Assembly (NCBI RefSeq): GCF_001509795.1
Contig: NZ_LLZN01000049.1
Coordinates: 44,218-108,217 of the forward strand
Length of the DNA: 64,000 nucleotides
Direction of reading: 5' to 3'
From: Streptomyces sp. NRRL WC-3605
GTDB lineage: Bacteria > Actinomycetota > Actinomycetes > Streptomycetales > Streptomycetaceae
Shown here: piece by piece, positions 1 through 12,636 of the stretch
Numbering within the stretch: position 1 is the first letter of the stretch
How the letters are laid out: every line of letters begins with the position of its first letter
The notes under the pieces: generated by a model
What the model was told of the DNA's origin: nothing
Databases searched by the model: none
What the model saw: only the letters and a program-made list of their open reading frames with translations
Program-made: the position numbers and the translations under genes

Positions 1-788
1 CGCCGCGATCTGCCGCAGCGCGCCGTCGCCGAGCCGCACCGACGGCAGCAACTCCCGCGCCGCGACGATCCGTTGCCGGACGGCCGCCTCCTCGTCCGCC
101 CAACGGGCCGCGAAGCCGGCCGGGTCGTCGTCGTACGCGAGGCGCCGCCGGACGACCTCGACCCGCTGGTCCGGCTCCCGGGACGCCGCGACCTCGACGG
201 TCAGCCCGAACCGGTCCAGCAACTGCGGCCGCAGCTCGCCCTCTTCGGGGTTCATGGTGCCGACGAGCAGGAACTTCGAGGCGTGCCGCACGGAGACGCC
301 CTCGCGTTCCACGTACGACGCGCCCATCGCCGCCGCGTCCAGCAGCAGGTCGACGAGGTGGTCGTGGAGGAGGTTCACCTCGTCGACGTAGAGGATGCCC
401 CGGTGTGCGTCGGCGAGCAGGCCCGGCTCGAACGCCTTGACGCCCTCGGCGAGCGCCCGCTCGATGTCCAGGGCGCCGACCAGCCGGTCCTCGGAGGCGC
501 CGACCGGCAGCTCCACCATGCGGGCCGGCCGGGACGCGCCGGCGGTGTCCTCGTGCGGCCCGTCCGGGCAGCCCGGGTCGGGAGCGGCCGGATCGCACGA
601 GAACCGGCACCCGGCGACCACCGGCACCGCGGGCAGCAGCGCCGACAGCGCCCGTACGGCCGTCGACTTCGCCGTGCCCTTCTCGCCGCGCACCAGCACC
701 CCGCCGACCGCCGGGGAGACGGCGTTCAGCAGCAGCGCGAGCCGCAGGTCGTCCTGGCCGACGACGGCCGTGAAAGGAAAGGGGGTCG

Positions 789-792
<4 letters not shown>
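1..792 (-). CDS. Magnesium chelatase-type AAA+ ATPase (ChlI/BchI-like), 3' part cut off
   Basis: N-terminal 264 residues of a chelatase ATPase; the rest lies beyond the left edge. Walker [10 protein letters not shown] is at residues 36-44, Walker [12 protein letters not shown] at about 132-142 and the sensor segment [19 protein letters not shown] at about 178-196. A Cys-containing insert (C62, C66, C75) follows the P-loop. The GTG start overlaps the cobN stop as GTGA, so it is translationally coupled. With CobN it probably supplies the ATPase of an aerobic-type cobaltochelatase, replacing CobS/CobT; that pairing is inferred from context. Whether it continues into a BchD-like half cannot be seen. 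Confidence 0.9.
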
Positions 793-4438
<3,646 letters not shown>

Positions 4439-4442
<4 letters not shown>

Positions 4443-5947
4443 GCGGGCGCTCCCGGGGAGATGAAGGGCAGTCCTCGCGGCGCGCCCGACTCGATGAGCC
4501 GCCACAGCGCGTCCGTGTCCGCGTGCTGTTCGATCAGGTCGCCGAGCCGGTCGAGCTGCTCCTCGCGCAGCGCGGCGAACGACGTGCCGGGCGCCGGTAC
4601 GAAGCGGCGGCCCGCGGCGGCCGCCACCTCCCGCAGGAAGGCGCGCCGGAAGGCGTCCGACTCCAGGGAGCCGTGCCAGTGGGTGCCCCAGGTCTGACCG
4701 ACCCGGCAGCCGTCCAGGAAGGGTTCACCCGCCAGGACCTCGGCGACCCCGTGATGGATCTCGTACCCCTCGACCCGCTCGCCGAGCGCCTCACCGGTCG
4801 GCCGGGTCAGGGTCTTCTCGCGGGCGAACCGCACCCGCACGGGCAGCAGGCCGAGGCCGTCGACATGCCCGGCGCGGCTCTCGACGTCGTCCTCGATGTG
4901 CTCGCCGAGGAGCTGGAAGCCGCCGCAGACACCGAGGATCGGGCGGCCCTCGGCGGCCCGGCGCACCAGGGCCTTCGCCAGCCCCCGCTCCCGCAGCCAC
5001 GCCAGGGCACGGACCGTGCCCCGGGTGCCGGGCACCACCACGAGGTCCGCGTCGGCCAGCTCCTCCGGCCGGTCCACGAACCGCACGACGACGCCCGGTT
5101 CGGCGGCGAGCGCGTCGACGTCCGTGAAGTTGGACATCAGCGGCACCGCGCACACGGCGACCCGCAGCACGTCCTCGCCGACCGGGGCGCTCACCTCGGA
5201 CTCGCGCACCGCCCCGCGCAGCGAGACCCGCAGGCCGTCCTCCTCGTCGATGCCGAGACCGTGCCGGAACGGCAGCACGCCGTACGTCCGCCGTCCGGTG
5301 AGTCCGTGCAGCATGTCCAGGCCGGGTTCGAGCAGCGAGACGTCGCCGCGGAACTTGTTGACGAGGAACCCGGCGACCAGTTCCTGGTCCTCGCGCGACA
5401 GCAGCGCGACGGTCCCGAAGAACGAGGCGAAGACACCGCCCCGGTCGATGTCGCCCACGACCAGCACCGGCAGCCGGGCCCCGCGCGCGATCCCCATGTT
5501 CACGATGTCGGTGCGCCGCAGGTTGATCTCGGCCGGGGAACCGGCGCCCTCGCAGATCACCGCGTCGTAGGAGGCCCGCAGTTCGGCGAGGGAGTCCAGC
5601 ACGGTGCCGAGCAGCCGCTGCTGCCGTCCGCCGTGGTAGCCGCGCGCGCTCATCTCGCCCACCGGCCTGCCCAGCAGCACCACCTGACTGCTCTGGTCCC
5701 CACCCGGCTTCAGCAGGACGGGGTTCATCAGCGCGGTCGGCTCGATTCGGCACGCCTGGGCCTGCATGGCCTGCGCCCGCCCGATCTCCGCGCCCTCGCG
5801 GGTGACGAACGAGTTCAGCGACATGTTCTGCGCCTTGAACGGCGCGACCTTCACACCCTGCCGGACCAGCCAGCGGCAGATTCCGGCGGTGACGACGCTC
5901 TTGCCCGCGTCGGAGGTCGTTCCGGCGACGAGGAGTCCGCCCTTCAC
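4439..5947 (-). CDS. cobQ: Cobyric acid synthase CobQ
   Basis: Glutamine-dependent amidotransferase (502 residues) that amidates positions b, d, e and g of adenosylcobyrinate diamide. The N-terminal dethiobiotin-synthetase-like P-loop reads [10 protein letters not shown] (about residues 7-16). The class I glutaminase half carries the nucleophile motif GVCGGF, with Cys at about 341, and a C-terminal THWHGSLE for the His/Glu pair. The GTG start gives [17 protein letters not shown]; it overlaps the cobD stop as GTGA, with GAGAGGA 8 bases upstream. Longer in-frame extensions read antisense-like, arginine-rich sequence and are rejected. Confidence 0.96.
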
Positions 5948-6903
5948 GAGGCACGTCCTCTCACCGCGCGACGCCCGAGCAGGAGCCGCGCCCCGGCGCA
6001 CACTCCCAGCGCGAGCACCCCCACCCGCTGTGAGAGCCGCACGGCCCGCTCGATGTCGGTGACCTGGACGGCCCGTCCGGCGGCGCCGTTGAGCACGGGC
6101 CGGTGCTCCACCCGCCCGCCGTACGACAGCGTCCCGCCGAGCCGCACTCCGAGCGCGCCCGCGAACGACGCCTCCACGGGGCCCGCGTTGGGGCTCGGAT
6201 GCCGGTGGGCGTCGGCGCGCCAGGCCCGTACGGCACCCCGGGGATCGCCGCCGGCGACGGCGGCCAGCGCGGCGGTCAGCCGGGCCCCCGGCCAGCCGGC
6301 GACGTCGTCCAGACGGGCCGAAGCCCAGCCGTAGCGGCGATACTTGGGGGAGCGATGCCCGACCATGGCGTCGAGCGTGTTGACGGCCCGGAACCCGGCG
6401 AGGCCCGGCACCCCGGCGACGGCCCCCCAGACGAGGGCGCCGACCACGGCGTCCGAGGTGTTCTCGGCGACGGACTCGACGACGGCCCGCGCGATCCCGT
6501 CGGCGTCCAGCGCCTGCGGGTCCCGGCCGCACAGATGCGGCAGCCGCGCCCGAGCCGCCTCGACGTCCCCGGCCTCCAGGGCACGTCCGATCGCCCGGGC
6601 CTCCCGGGCGAGCGAGGTGCCGCCGACGACGGCCCAGGTGACGGCTCCGGTCAGGGCGACGGAGGCGGCGGGGGAGGGGCGCACGGTGCGTGCGCCGAGC
6701 GCGGCGGCCGCCACGGCGCCACCGGCGCACACGGCGGTGTGCAGCACACCCCAGGCGCGGTGGTCGCGCCACAACACTTGTTCCACGGCGCCCGCGGCAC
6801 GTCCGAACGCGGCGACCGGATGCCCACGGCGTGGATCGCCGAGCAGCAGGTCACCGAGGAGTCCGGCGGCGGCGCCGTACGCGAAGACGCGTTCGGCACG
6901 CAT
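5944..6903 (-). CDS. cobD: Adenosylcobinamide-phosphate synthase CobD/CbiB
   Basis: Integral membrane protein (319 residues) that joins adenosylcobyric acid to an aminopropanol group. The N-terminus shows the family pattern GDLLLGDPRRGHPVAAFGR. VESVAENTSDAVVGALVWGA and the segment around NTLDAMVGHRSPKYRRYGWASARLDD are also characteristic. Several hydrophobic segments span the protein. It is the first structural gene after the B12 riboswitch and overlaps cobQ. The start lacks a clear ribosome-binding site; a 19-codon ORF ending 5 bases upstream may feed ribosomes to it. Confidence 0.95.
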   Translation of the reverse strand: MRAERVFAYGAAAGLLGDLLLGDPRRGHPVAAFGRAAGAVEQVLWRDHRAWGVLHTAVCAGGAVAAAALGARTVRPSPAASVALTGAVTWAVVGGTSLAREARAIGRALEAGDVEAARARLPHLCGRDPQALDADGIARAVVESVAENTSDAVVGALVWGAVAGVPGLAGFRAVNTLDAMVGHRSPKYRRYGWASARLDDVAGWPGARLTAALAAVAGGDPRGAVRAWRADAHRHPSPNAGPVEASFAGALGVRLGGTLSYGGRVEHRPVLNGAAGRAVQVTDIERAVRLSQRVGVLALGVCAGARLLLGRRAVRGRAS

Positions 6904-6908
6904 CGGGT

Positions 6909-6968
6909 TCAGCCGGTGGTGGCGTCAGACAGAGGTCCGGTACTGCGTGACGATCGGCAGGCGAGCAT
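6909..6968 (-). CDS. Possible 19-residue leader ORF before cobD
   Basis: The frame reads MLACRSSRSTGPLSDATTG and stops 5 bases before the cobD ATG. A GAGG motif sits about 10 bases upstream of its ATG, while cobD has no visible Shine-Dalgarno sequence. It lies between the riboswitch and cobD. No family is recognised. It could be a translational-coupling leader or chance. Confidence 0.3.
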   Translation of the reverse strand: MLACRSSRSTGPLSDATTG

Positions 6969-6999
6969 CGCGTGATGTCCTCACTCAGGGTGTCCACGC

Positions 7000-7165
7000 C
7001 CTGGTTCGACGAGACCGGCGGCGAGAGTTCCTGGCTCCCGGGGGTTTCTACCCCGGTGACAGTGGCGGGACCGCGCCGGATTCGCACCGGCTTCCTCTTC
7101 TGCCGCCGTAGATGGCTCCGGAAGTCCACCACGGGTCGCGACGGCCGTCAACTTGCCTGTGACCT
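7000..7165 (-). promoter_or_regulatory. Cobalamin (B12) riboswitch
   Basis: On the minus strand the region holds the hallmark core GAAGCCGGTGCGAATCCGGC, the invariant GCCACTG (complement of 7060-7066) and the B12-box-like GGGAGCCAGGAACTC (complement of about 7025-7039). It precedes cobD by about 100 bases, so it should repress the cobalamin operon when adenosylcobalamin is plentiful. The 5' boundary is approximate because I cannot fold it. No run of U follows, so translational control is more likely than termination. Confidence 0.93.
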
Positions 7166-7251
7166 GCGACGGGAGAGTGTGCGCAGGCCCACACACACCG
7201 AAGGTGCGCGACGGTGTCCCGTCACGCACCTCAGGAGTCACGCGCCGTACG

Positions 7252-7473
7252 TCAGGCCACGATGAGGTAGATGCCGTACGCCACGGCCGCCGTGCACGCC
7301 GCGAAGCACGCGTAGGCGCCGGCGACGGCGAGCGCGGCCGAGTCGCCCTGCGTGACCGCCCGTTCGCGGCGCGAGAGGCCCGCGATGCCGAGGGTGAACA
7401 GGCCCACCAGGACCACCGTGACGACGAGACTGACACCGAAGACGGAGCCGAGGGCCGCCCAGTCGATCTTCAT
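7252..7473 (-). CDS. Small two-helix membrane protein downstream of pit
   Basis: A 73-residue protein starting MKIDWAALGSVFG, with one hydrophobic helix at about residues 8-32 and another at about 46-71, joined by a charged loop (SRRERAVTQGD). It follows the Pit transporter by 37 bases on the same strand and is probably co-transcribed. The family is conserved beside Pit genes in Streptomyces as I remember it. Function is unknown; a small transporter partner is an inference from position. Confidence 0.8.
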   Translation of the reverse strand: MKIDWAALGSVFGVSLVVTVVLVGLFTLGIAGLSRRERAVTQGDSAALAVAGAYACFAACTAAVAYGIYLIVA

Positions 7474-7510
7474 GCTGCTTCCTTGTGTTGCCGGGAGGGG
7501 TGACCGGGGG

Positions 7511-8740
7511 TCAGACCGCGGCCTTGGAGGGCTCGGGTCCGGGGGCCGGTGCCGGGAGGGTGACGGCGAGGTCCTCGGTCACCGTGCCCGCGGGAGGCGG
7601 GGTGACGGCGGCCATGGCGGTGGTGACCACTCCGGCCGGCTCGTCGTCGGTGACGTTGGTGTGGTCGACGATCTCGCGGCGGGAGATCTTCCAGATCGCG
7701 AAACTGGAGGCGACCAGGAAGACCGCGACGGCGGCGGTGCCCCAGCTGCCGAGGCCCGTCACGTACTCGGCGAGCGCGGCGACCAGCGCGGCGGCCGGCA
7801 GGGTCAGGGCCCAGGCGACGAACATCCGGGTGGCCGTGGACCAGCGGACCACACCGCCCTTGCGGCCGAGGCCGGCGCCCATCACGGAGCCGGAGACGGA
7901 GTGCGTGGTGGACAGGGAGAAGCCGAGGTGGGAGGAGGCCAGGATGACCGTCGCGGCGCTGGTCTGGGCGGCGAAGCCCTGCTGCGGCTGGAGGTCGGTC
8001 AGGCCCTTGCCCATGGTGCGGATGATCCGCCAGCCGCCGAGGTAGGTGCCGAGCGCGATGGCCAGGCCGGCGGAGAGGATGACCCAGGTGGGCGGGTCGG
8101 ACTCGGGGGCGAGGGCGCCGCCGGCGACCAGGGCGAGGGTGATGATGCCCATGGTCTTCTGGGCGTCGTTGGTGCCGTGGGCGAGCGAGACGAGGCCCGC
8201 GGAGGCGATCTGGCCGGCGCGGTAGCCCTTCTTCGCGGCCTCGCCGTCGGCCTTCCTGCCGAACGTGTAGGTGAGCCGGGTGGCCAGCAGGGCCGCGACG
8301 CCCGCGACGATCGGGGCGGCGACGGCCGGGAGCAGGACCTTGGTGACGAGCACGTCGCCGTGGACGGCGCCGACGCCCGCCGAGGCGATGGCGGCGCCGA
8401 TCAGGCCGCCCATCAGGGCGTGCGACGAGCTGGAGGGCAGACCCACCAGCCAGGTGAGGAGGTTCCAGAGGATCGCGCCGACCAACGCGGCGAAGATGAC
8501 CTCGGGACGGATGCCGGTCTCGTCGACGAGACCCTTGGAGATCGTGTTGGCGACCTCCACCGAGAGGAAAGCGCCTACAAGGTTGAGCACGGCGGACATG
8601 GCCACCGCGACCTTGGGCTTGAGCGCACCGGTCGAGATGGTCGTGGCCATCGCGTTGGCGGTGTCGTGAAAACCGTTCGTGAAATCGAACGCGAGCGCGG
8701 TTACCACCACGATCGCGAGGATCAGCGAGAAGTTTTCCAT
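7511..8740 (-). CDS. pitH2: Low-affinity inorganic phosphate transporter (Pit family)
   Basis: A 409-residue polytopic membrane protein of the PiT family, which takes up metal-phosphate by cation symport. The N-terminal signature is FDFTNGFHDTANAMATTIST, and the mirrored half carries GTNDAQKTMGIITLALVAGG. The ATG has a short leader, and PHO-box repeats lie 31-70 bases upstream on the coding strand. In S. coelicolor the orthologous position is PitH2 (SCO1845), reported to be PhoP-dependent; the symbol is transferred on that basis. A small membrane protein follows in the same transcript. Confidence 0.93.
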   Translation of the reverse strand: MENFSLILAIVVVTALAFDFTNGFHDTANAMATTISTGALKPKVAVAMSAVLNLVGAFLSVEVANTISKGLVDETGIRPEVIFAALVGAILWNLLTWLVGLPSSSSHALMGGLIGAAIASAGVGAVHGDVLVTKVLLPAVAAPIVAGVAALLATRLTYTFGRKADGEAAKKGYRAGQIASAGLVSLAHGTNDAQKTMGIITLALVAGGALAPESDPPTWVILSAGLAIALGTYLGGWRIIRTMGKGLTDLQPQQGFAAQTSAATVILASSHLGFSLSTTHSVSGSVMGAGLGRKGGVVRWSTATRMFVAWALTLPAAALVAALAEYVTGLGSWGTAAVAVFLVASSFAIWKISRREIVDHTNVTDDEPAGVVTTAMAAVTPPPAGTVTEDLAVTLPAPAPGPEPSKAAV

Positions 8741-8770
8741 TTACCCAGGCAATCGTTCGAGGTCATTGGC

Positions 8771-8810
8771 TCGATGAACGTAGGAAACCTGAGTGAACGG
8801 AAGGTGAACT
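8771..8810 (-). promoter_or_regulatory. PHO box (PhoP-binding direct repeats)
   Basis: On the pit coding strand, GTTCACC (complement 8803-8809) and GTTCACT (complement 8792-8798) lie 11 bases apart, the PHO-box spacing. Weaker units, GTTTCC and GTTCATC, follow at 8784-8788 and 8773-8779. The array lies 31-70 bases upstream of the pit ATG. Confidence 0.85.
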
Positions 8811-9117
8811 GGGGCGGGCCGCGTGGTGTCCGGGAGGGAGGGTTTCCCCTATGAACGGAAGCCCTCCCTCCGAGGCGCCGGGACGGGGGCGCGGCGAGGC
8901 CCGCGGGGGGCCCGTGCGGCGCCCGGCCCCACGGCCGCCGGCGAACGGACTCGGCCGTGCCGGAGACGCGTCGAAGAGATTTTGGTCACCTGTTCCACGA
9001 GCGGCGGGCTGTGTCGCACATCACCGGGCGGCGGCCGAGATGTCCGAGAGTCTCCCTTCGCTCCGAAGTGCCCCACGCACCGGCGACTTCGCGCACCGCG
9101 CCTGGCAGGATCGCCGC
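8811..9117. other. Divergent intergenic region with a 15-bp hairpin
   Basis: Non-coding DNA between pit (minus) and the aldolase gene (plus). Its main feature is a 15-bp inverted repeat at 8833-8847 and 8857-8871, with a 9-base loop and one G-U pair. The remainder to 9117 shows only the weak AGGAT ribosome-binding site of the aldolase; I see no further gene. Confidence 0.7.
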
Positions 9118-9819
9118 ATGGCTGACGAACGGTGGGAGCAGGGGGACGAGGGCGTCCCGTACCGGCGCACGGTGCGGCCCGAGGAGGCGGCGGCCTGGGA
9201 GGCCCTGGTCGCGACGGCCCGCCGGACCGTCGCCGACGGACTCGTGGTCGGCACGTCCGGGAACGTCTCGGTGCGCGTGGGGGACACGGTGCTGGTCACG
9301 CCCTCCGGCGTGCCCTACGACCGGCTCACGCCCCAGGACGTCACGGGCGTCGGCCTCGACGGCCGGCAGGTGCTGGGCGCGCTGGTGCCGACCAGCGAGC
9401 TGCCCATGCACCTCGCCGTCTACGGCGCCACCGACGCCCGCGCCGTCGTGCACACCCACGCCGTCCACGCGACGGCCGTGTCGGCCCTGGTGCCCGAGCT
9501 GCCGCTGATCCACTACATGGCCGCCGCCCTCGGCGGACCCGTCCGGGTCGCCCCCTACGCGACCTACGGCACCGAGGAGTTGGCCGAGAACATGCTGCGG
9601 GCCCTCACCGGCCGCACCGCCTGCCTCCTGCGCAACCACGGCACCGTCGCCCACGGCGCCACCCTGGACCAGGCGTACGACCGCACGGCCCAGCTGGAAT
9701 GGATGTGCCGCGTCTGGCTCACGGCCTCCTCGGTGCCGGGCCTGACCCCTGCCCTCCTGTCCGAGGAACAGGTGGCGGAGGTGGGGGAGCGGCTCCAGGG
9801 GTACGGGCAGAGGGGCTGA
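9118..9819 (+). CDS. Class II aldolase (L-fuculose-phosphate aldolase-like)
   Basis: A 233-residue zinc-dependent class II aldolase/adducin-fold protein. It shows GTSGNVSVRVGD, the sugar-phosphate loop VTPSGVPYDRL, the metal motif VHTHAVHA and a second histidine in LLRNHGTVAHG. The family cleaves fuculose-, rhamnulose- or ribulose-type phosphates or methylthioribulose-phosphate; the substrate cannot be told here. I use the ATG giving MADERWEQ, which has AGGAT 7 bases upstream, rather than an earlier in-frame ATG in low-complexity sequence. It stands alone and is followed by a hairpin terminator. Confidence 0.88.
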   Translation: MADERWEQGDEGVPYRRTVRPEEAAAWEALVATARRTVADGLVVGTSGNVSVRVGDTVLVTPSGVPYDRLTPQDVTGVGLDGRQVLGALVPTSELPMHLAVYGATDARAVVHTHAVHATAVSALVPELPLIHYMAAALGGPVRVAPYATYGTEELAENMLRALTGRTACLLRNHGTVAHGATLDQAYDRTAQLEWMCRVWLTASSVPGLTPALLSEEQVAEVGERLQGYGQRG

Positions 9820-9826
9820 CGGCCCG

Positions 9827-9850
9827 GGGGCGGCCATCCGCAGCCGCCCC
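9827..9850 (+). terminator. Hairpin terminator of the aldolase gene
   Basis: GGGGCGGC (9827-9834) pairs with GCCGCCCC (9843-9850) across an 8-base loop. No U tract, as is usual in this genome. Confidence 0.6.
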
Positions 9851-9929
9851 TCCCCGCTCGGCGGCGTGCACGTCACCCCGCCCCGCCCTCCCACTGGCCG
9901 TCGGGCCGGTCGTTCCGGACACTGGACGG

Positions 9930-11054
9930 GTGCGCACTGTCCGAACGACGGCCGCAGCCGTCACCGTGGCCCTGGCCGCCGGCGCCGCGAGCGTCGCCGC
10001 CGGGCGGCTCGCCAGCGGCGCCGCCCTGACGGCGACCCCCGGCCGCCCGCTGCCCACCGAACCCCGGCTCACCGTGCACGCCACGGCCGCCGGGCAGATC
10101 ACCCTCACCCGCGACCTGGCCTCGCTGCGCCCCGGCACGTACGGCCTGGCCGGAGACGGCTCGCACGCCGTCGTCGGCCCGGTCCTCGACGACGCGCCGC
10201 ACTCCGCCGACACCGTGGTCCGGCGCCTGGAGCGCGTCACCCACGGCACCCTCGAGCCCGGCGACAGCGTCTGGTTCACCCCGAACGTGTACGTCGGCAA
10301 CCCGAGCGCCACCCTCGGCCTCGACCACGCCGACATCGACATCCCGGGCGAACTCGGCCCGCTGCCCGCCTGGTTCGTACCCGGCGCCCGCGGCACCTGG
10401 GTCATCGCGGTGCACGGCCTGGGCACCACCCGCGAACACGCCATGAACCTCATGCGGCCCCTCAACGCCCGCCACGTCCCGGTGCTCGCCCTCGCCTACC
10501 GGGGCGACCTCGGCGCGCCCCGCCCGCCGGACGGCCTGCACCACCTCGGCGAGACCGAGTGGCGCGACGTCGACGCCGCGATGCGCTACGCCGTGCGCTA
10601 CGGCGCCCGGAAGATCGTCCTGCTCGGCTGGTCCACCGGCGCCACCATGGCTCTGCGCGCCGCCGCCCGCTCCAGCCTGCGCGACCGGATCGCCGGGCTC
10701 GTCCTGGACTCCCCGGTGCTGAGCTGGGAGACCACGCTGCGCGCCCTCGCCTCCGCCCGCCACACCCCGAGCGCCCTGCTGCCCCTCGCCGTCCGTGCCG
10801 CCCAGGGCCGCGCGAACCTGACCGCCGACCGCCCCGGCACCGACGCCTTCGAGGGCGTCACCGTCCCCACGGTCGTCTTCCACGGACCCGGCGACCGGGT
10901 GGCCCCCTGGACCCTGTCCCGCCGCCTGGCCAGGGCCCACCCCGACCTGGTCACCCTGCACACCGTGCGGGACGCCCCGCACGCCGCCATGTGGAACGCC
11001 GACCCGGGCTTCTACGAGGAGTCGCTGCGCCGCTTCATGACGCCGCTGGTCTGA
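9930..11054 (+). CDS. Alpha/beta hydrolase with N-terminal signal or anchor
   Basis: A 374-residue protein from a GTG start (MRTVRTTAAAVTVALAAGAA) with a positively charged start and an Ala-rich hydrophobic stretch typical of export or membrane anchoring. The catalytic half has the oxyanion region VIAVHGLGTTREHAMN, the nucleophile elbow GWSTGATMAL, a likely acid in GPGDRVAPW and a late His in DAPHAAMWN. It resembles BAAT/acyl-CoA thioesterase-like or peptidase S9-like hydrolases with a lid-type N-terminal domain. The substrate is unknown. A strong hairpin follows. Confidence 0.85.
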   Translation: MRTVRTTAAAVTVALAAGAASVAAGRLASGAALTATPGRPLPTEPRLTVHATAAGQITLTRDLASLRPGTYGLAGDGSHAVVGPVLDDAPHSADTVVRRLERVTHGTLEPGDSVWFTPNVYVGNPSATLGLDHADIDIPGELGPLPAWFVPGARGTWVIAVHGLGTTREHAMNLMRPLNARHVPVLALAYRGDLGAPRPPDGLHHLGETEWRDVDAAMRYAVRYGARKIVLLGWSTGATMALRAAARSSLRDRIAGLVLDSPVLSWETTLRALASARHTPSALLPLAVRAAQGRANLTADRPGTDAFEGVTVPTVVFHGPGDRVAPWTLSRRLARAHPDLVTLHTVRDAPHAAMWNADPGFYEESLRRFMTPLV

Positions 11055-11063
11055 GACGCCCTC

Positions 11064-11092
11064 ACGGGACCGGCCCTCCCGGCCGGTCCCGT
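11064..11092 (+). terminator. Hairpin terminator of the hydrolase gene
   Basis: A perfect 12-bp stem (11064-11075 with 11081-11092) closes a 5-base loop directly after the stop codon. Confidence 0.7.
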
Positions 11093-11228
11093 CCCATTCC
11101 GTTCAGGGCCGTACGACCGGCCTGTTCACGGCGCCTGGCACACGTCGGACGCCTCGCGCCGACCGTGCCCGGAGCCGCTCACGGCATTCCGTTTGGGTTT
11201 TCGGACCATCAACCGGAAGACTGCACCC

Positions 11229-12632
11229 GTGACGTCCCGTATCCCGCGCGACTCCAGGCTCCGACTCGTCCGCCCGCGACCCCTGGCCGCCGCCCCCGGA
11301 GCAGTGAACCAGCGGCGCCCGCGCCGACCCGCGCCCCGGCCTCCGGAGGGCACACCGGCCCGGTCCGAGCTGGCCGGAATGGCACGCTCCCTCCTCGCCG
11401 GCGCGGTGCGCGTCGCCCTCTGGGCCGATACCGCCCTGCGCCCCGGCCGCACGAACGCGAACCCCGACGGCAAAGGCACCCTCTCGGACGAGACCGCCGA
11501 ACGGGCCTCCCGCGCCCTCGGCCTGACCGCCGCTCAGATCCGCGCCGACTGGGACACCGCCCGGCTGGCCGGCCTCGTCGAGGTGCACGGCGACAGCGCC
11601 CGCCCCAGCTGGCGGCTGCGCGCCTGGGACCGCGACGACAGCGCCGTCCTGCGCGGCTGGGTCGCCCTGTTCGACGCCTGGTCGCTGGCCCACCCCGAGC
11701 CCGCCGACCTCGCCCACGCGGCCGTCGCCGACATCGTGTCGGCCCTGCCCCAGGTGCTGTCCTTCCTCCAGCTGTCCGCCGGGCCGGTCCCCGTCGAGCA
11801 GCTCCTGGACCTGCTGGAGCAGCGCGTCACCGAGCTGCGCACCGAGCGCTGCGAGATCCCGTACGGGCCCGGCGCCCAGCCGCTGCCCGACGCGAGACCC
11901 GCCGAGGACACCCCCCTCGCCCCCCTGCTCGACTGGGCCCTCACCGCCCTCGCCTCCGTCGGCGCCCTCACCTACGGCGACGGCCAGGCCACTCTGACCC
12001 CGCTCGGCAGCTGGGCCGTCTGGGTCAAGCTGGAGCAGATCTGCGTGGCCGCCCAGAGCCCCGCCGGGAACATCGAGCAGTCCGCCGAGGACATGCTGCG
12101 CGGCTGCGCCCAGCTGCGCCCCAACGCCGCCCGCGACGAGTACCGCGCCTGGCTCGCCGCCCGCCCCGTCGGCAGCGCCGTCGCCGAGCTGCTGGCCGCC
12201 GCCCGCGGCGACGACGCCCTGCTGCGCGGCCTGGCCTTCGAGGCGCTGCGCGTGGTCGGCGCCCCCGCCGAACCCGACGTGCGCGCGATCGCCGACGAGC
12301 CCGCCCTTCGCCCCTACGCCCTGCTGTGGCTCGCCGAGCACGACGGCGCCGACCCCGAGGACGCCCACGAGGTGCTGACCCGGGAGGAGGCCACCTGGCT
12401 GTGGGTGGACACCGCCGCCGCCGTCACCGACCACGGCGAGGCCCCCATGCTGGTGCGGCACCTGGAGTCCGCCGTCCAGCCGACCGTGCCCGCCCTCCTC
12501 GACGAGGTGCGGGCCGTCGGCCACCCCCGCACCGTGCAGGTCCTGGTCGCCCTCGCCGCGGCGCACCCCGACCCGGCCCTCGCCCGGGCCGTGCGCCGCG
12601 CCGCCTTCCAGGTCCACACCGGGGGGAGCTGA
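11229..12632 (+). CDS. Unknown actinobacterial protein with HEAT-like C-terminal region
   Basis: A 467-residue protein of unknown function. The arginine/proline-rich start is followed by a winged-helix-like segment (LSDETAERASRALGLTAAQI, then TARLAGLVEV). The C-terminal third is made of Ala/Leu-rich helical pairs that look like degenerate HEAT repeats. GTG at 11229 is preferred, with GGAAG about 9 bases upstream; an in-frame TTG 12 codons earlier is possible. Neighbours give no pathway clue. A DNA-binding or scaffold role is only a guess. Confidence 0.7.
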   Translation: MTSRIPRDSRLRLVRPRPLAAAPGAVNQRRPRRPAPRPPEGTPARSELAGMARSLLAGAVRVALWADTALRPGRTNANPDGKGTLSDETAERASRALGLTAAQIRADWDTARLAGLVEVHGDSARPSWRLRAWDRDDSAVLRGWVALFDAWSLAHPEPADLAHAAVADIVSALPQVLSFLQLSAGPVPVEQLLDLLEQRVTELRTERCEIPYGPGAQPLPDARPAEDTPLAPLLDWALTALASVGALTYGDGQATLTPLGSWAVWVKLEQICVAAQSPAGNIEQSAEDMLRGCAQLRPNAARDEYRAWLAARPVGSAVAELLAAARGDDALLRGLAFEALRVVGAPAEPDVRAIADEPALRPYALLWLAEHDGADPEDAHEVLTREEATWLWVDTAAAVTDHGEAPMLVRHLESAVQPTVPALLDEVRAVGHPRTVQVLVALAAAHPDPALARAVRRAAFQVHTGGS

Positions 12633-12636
12633 GCCC

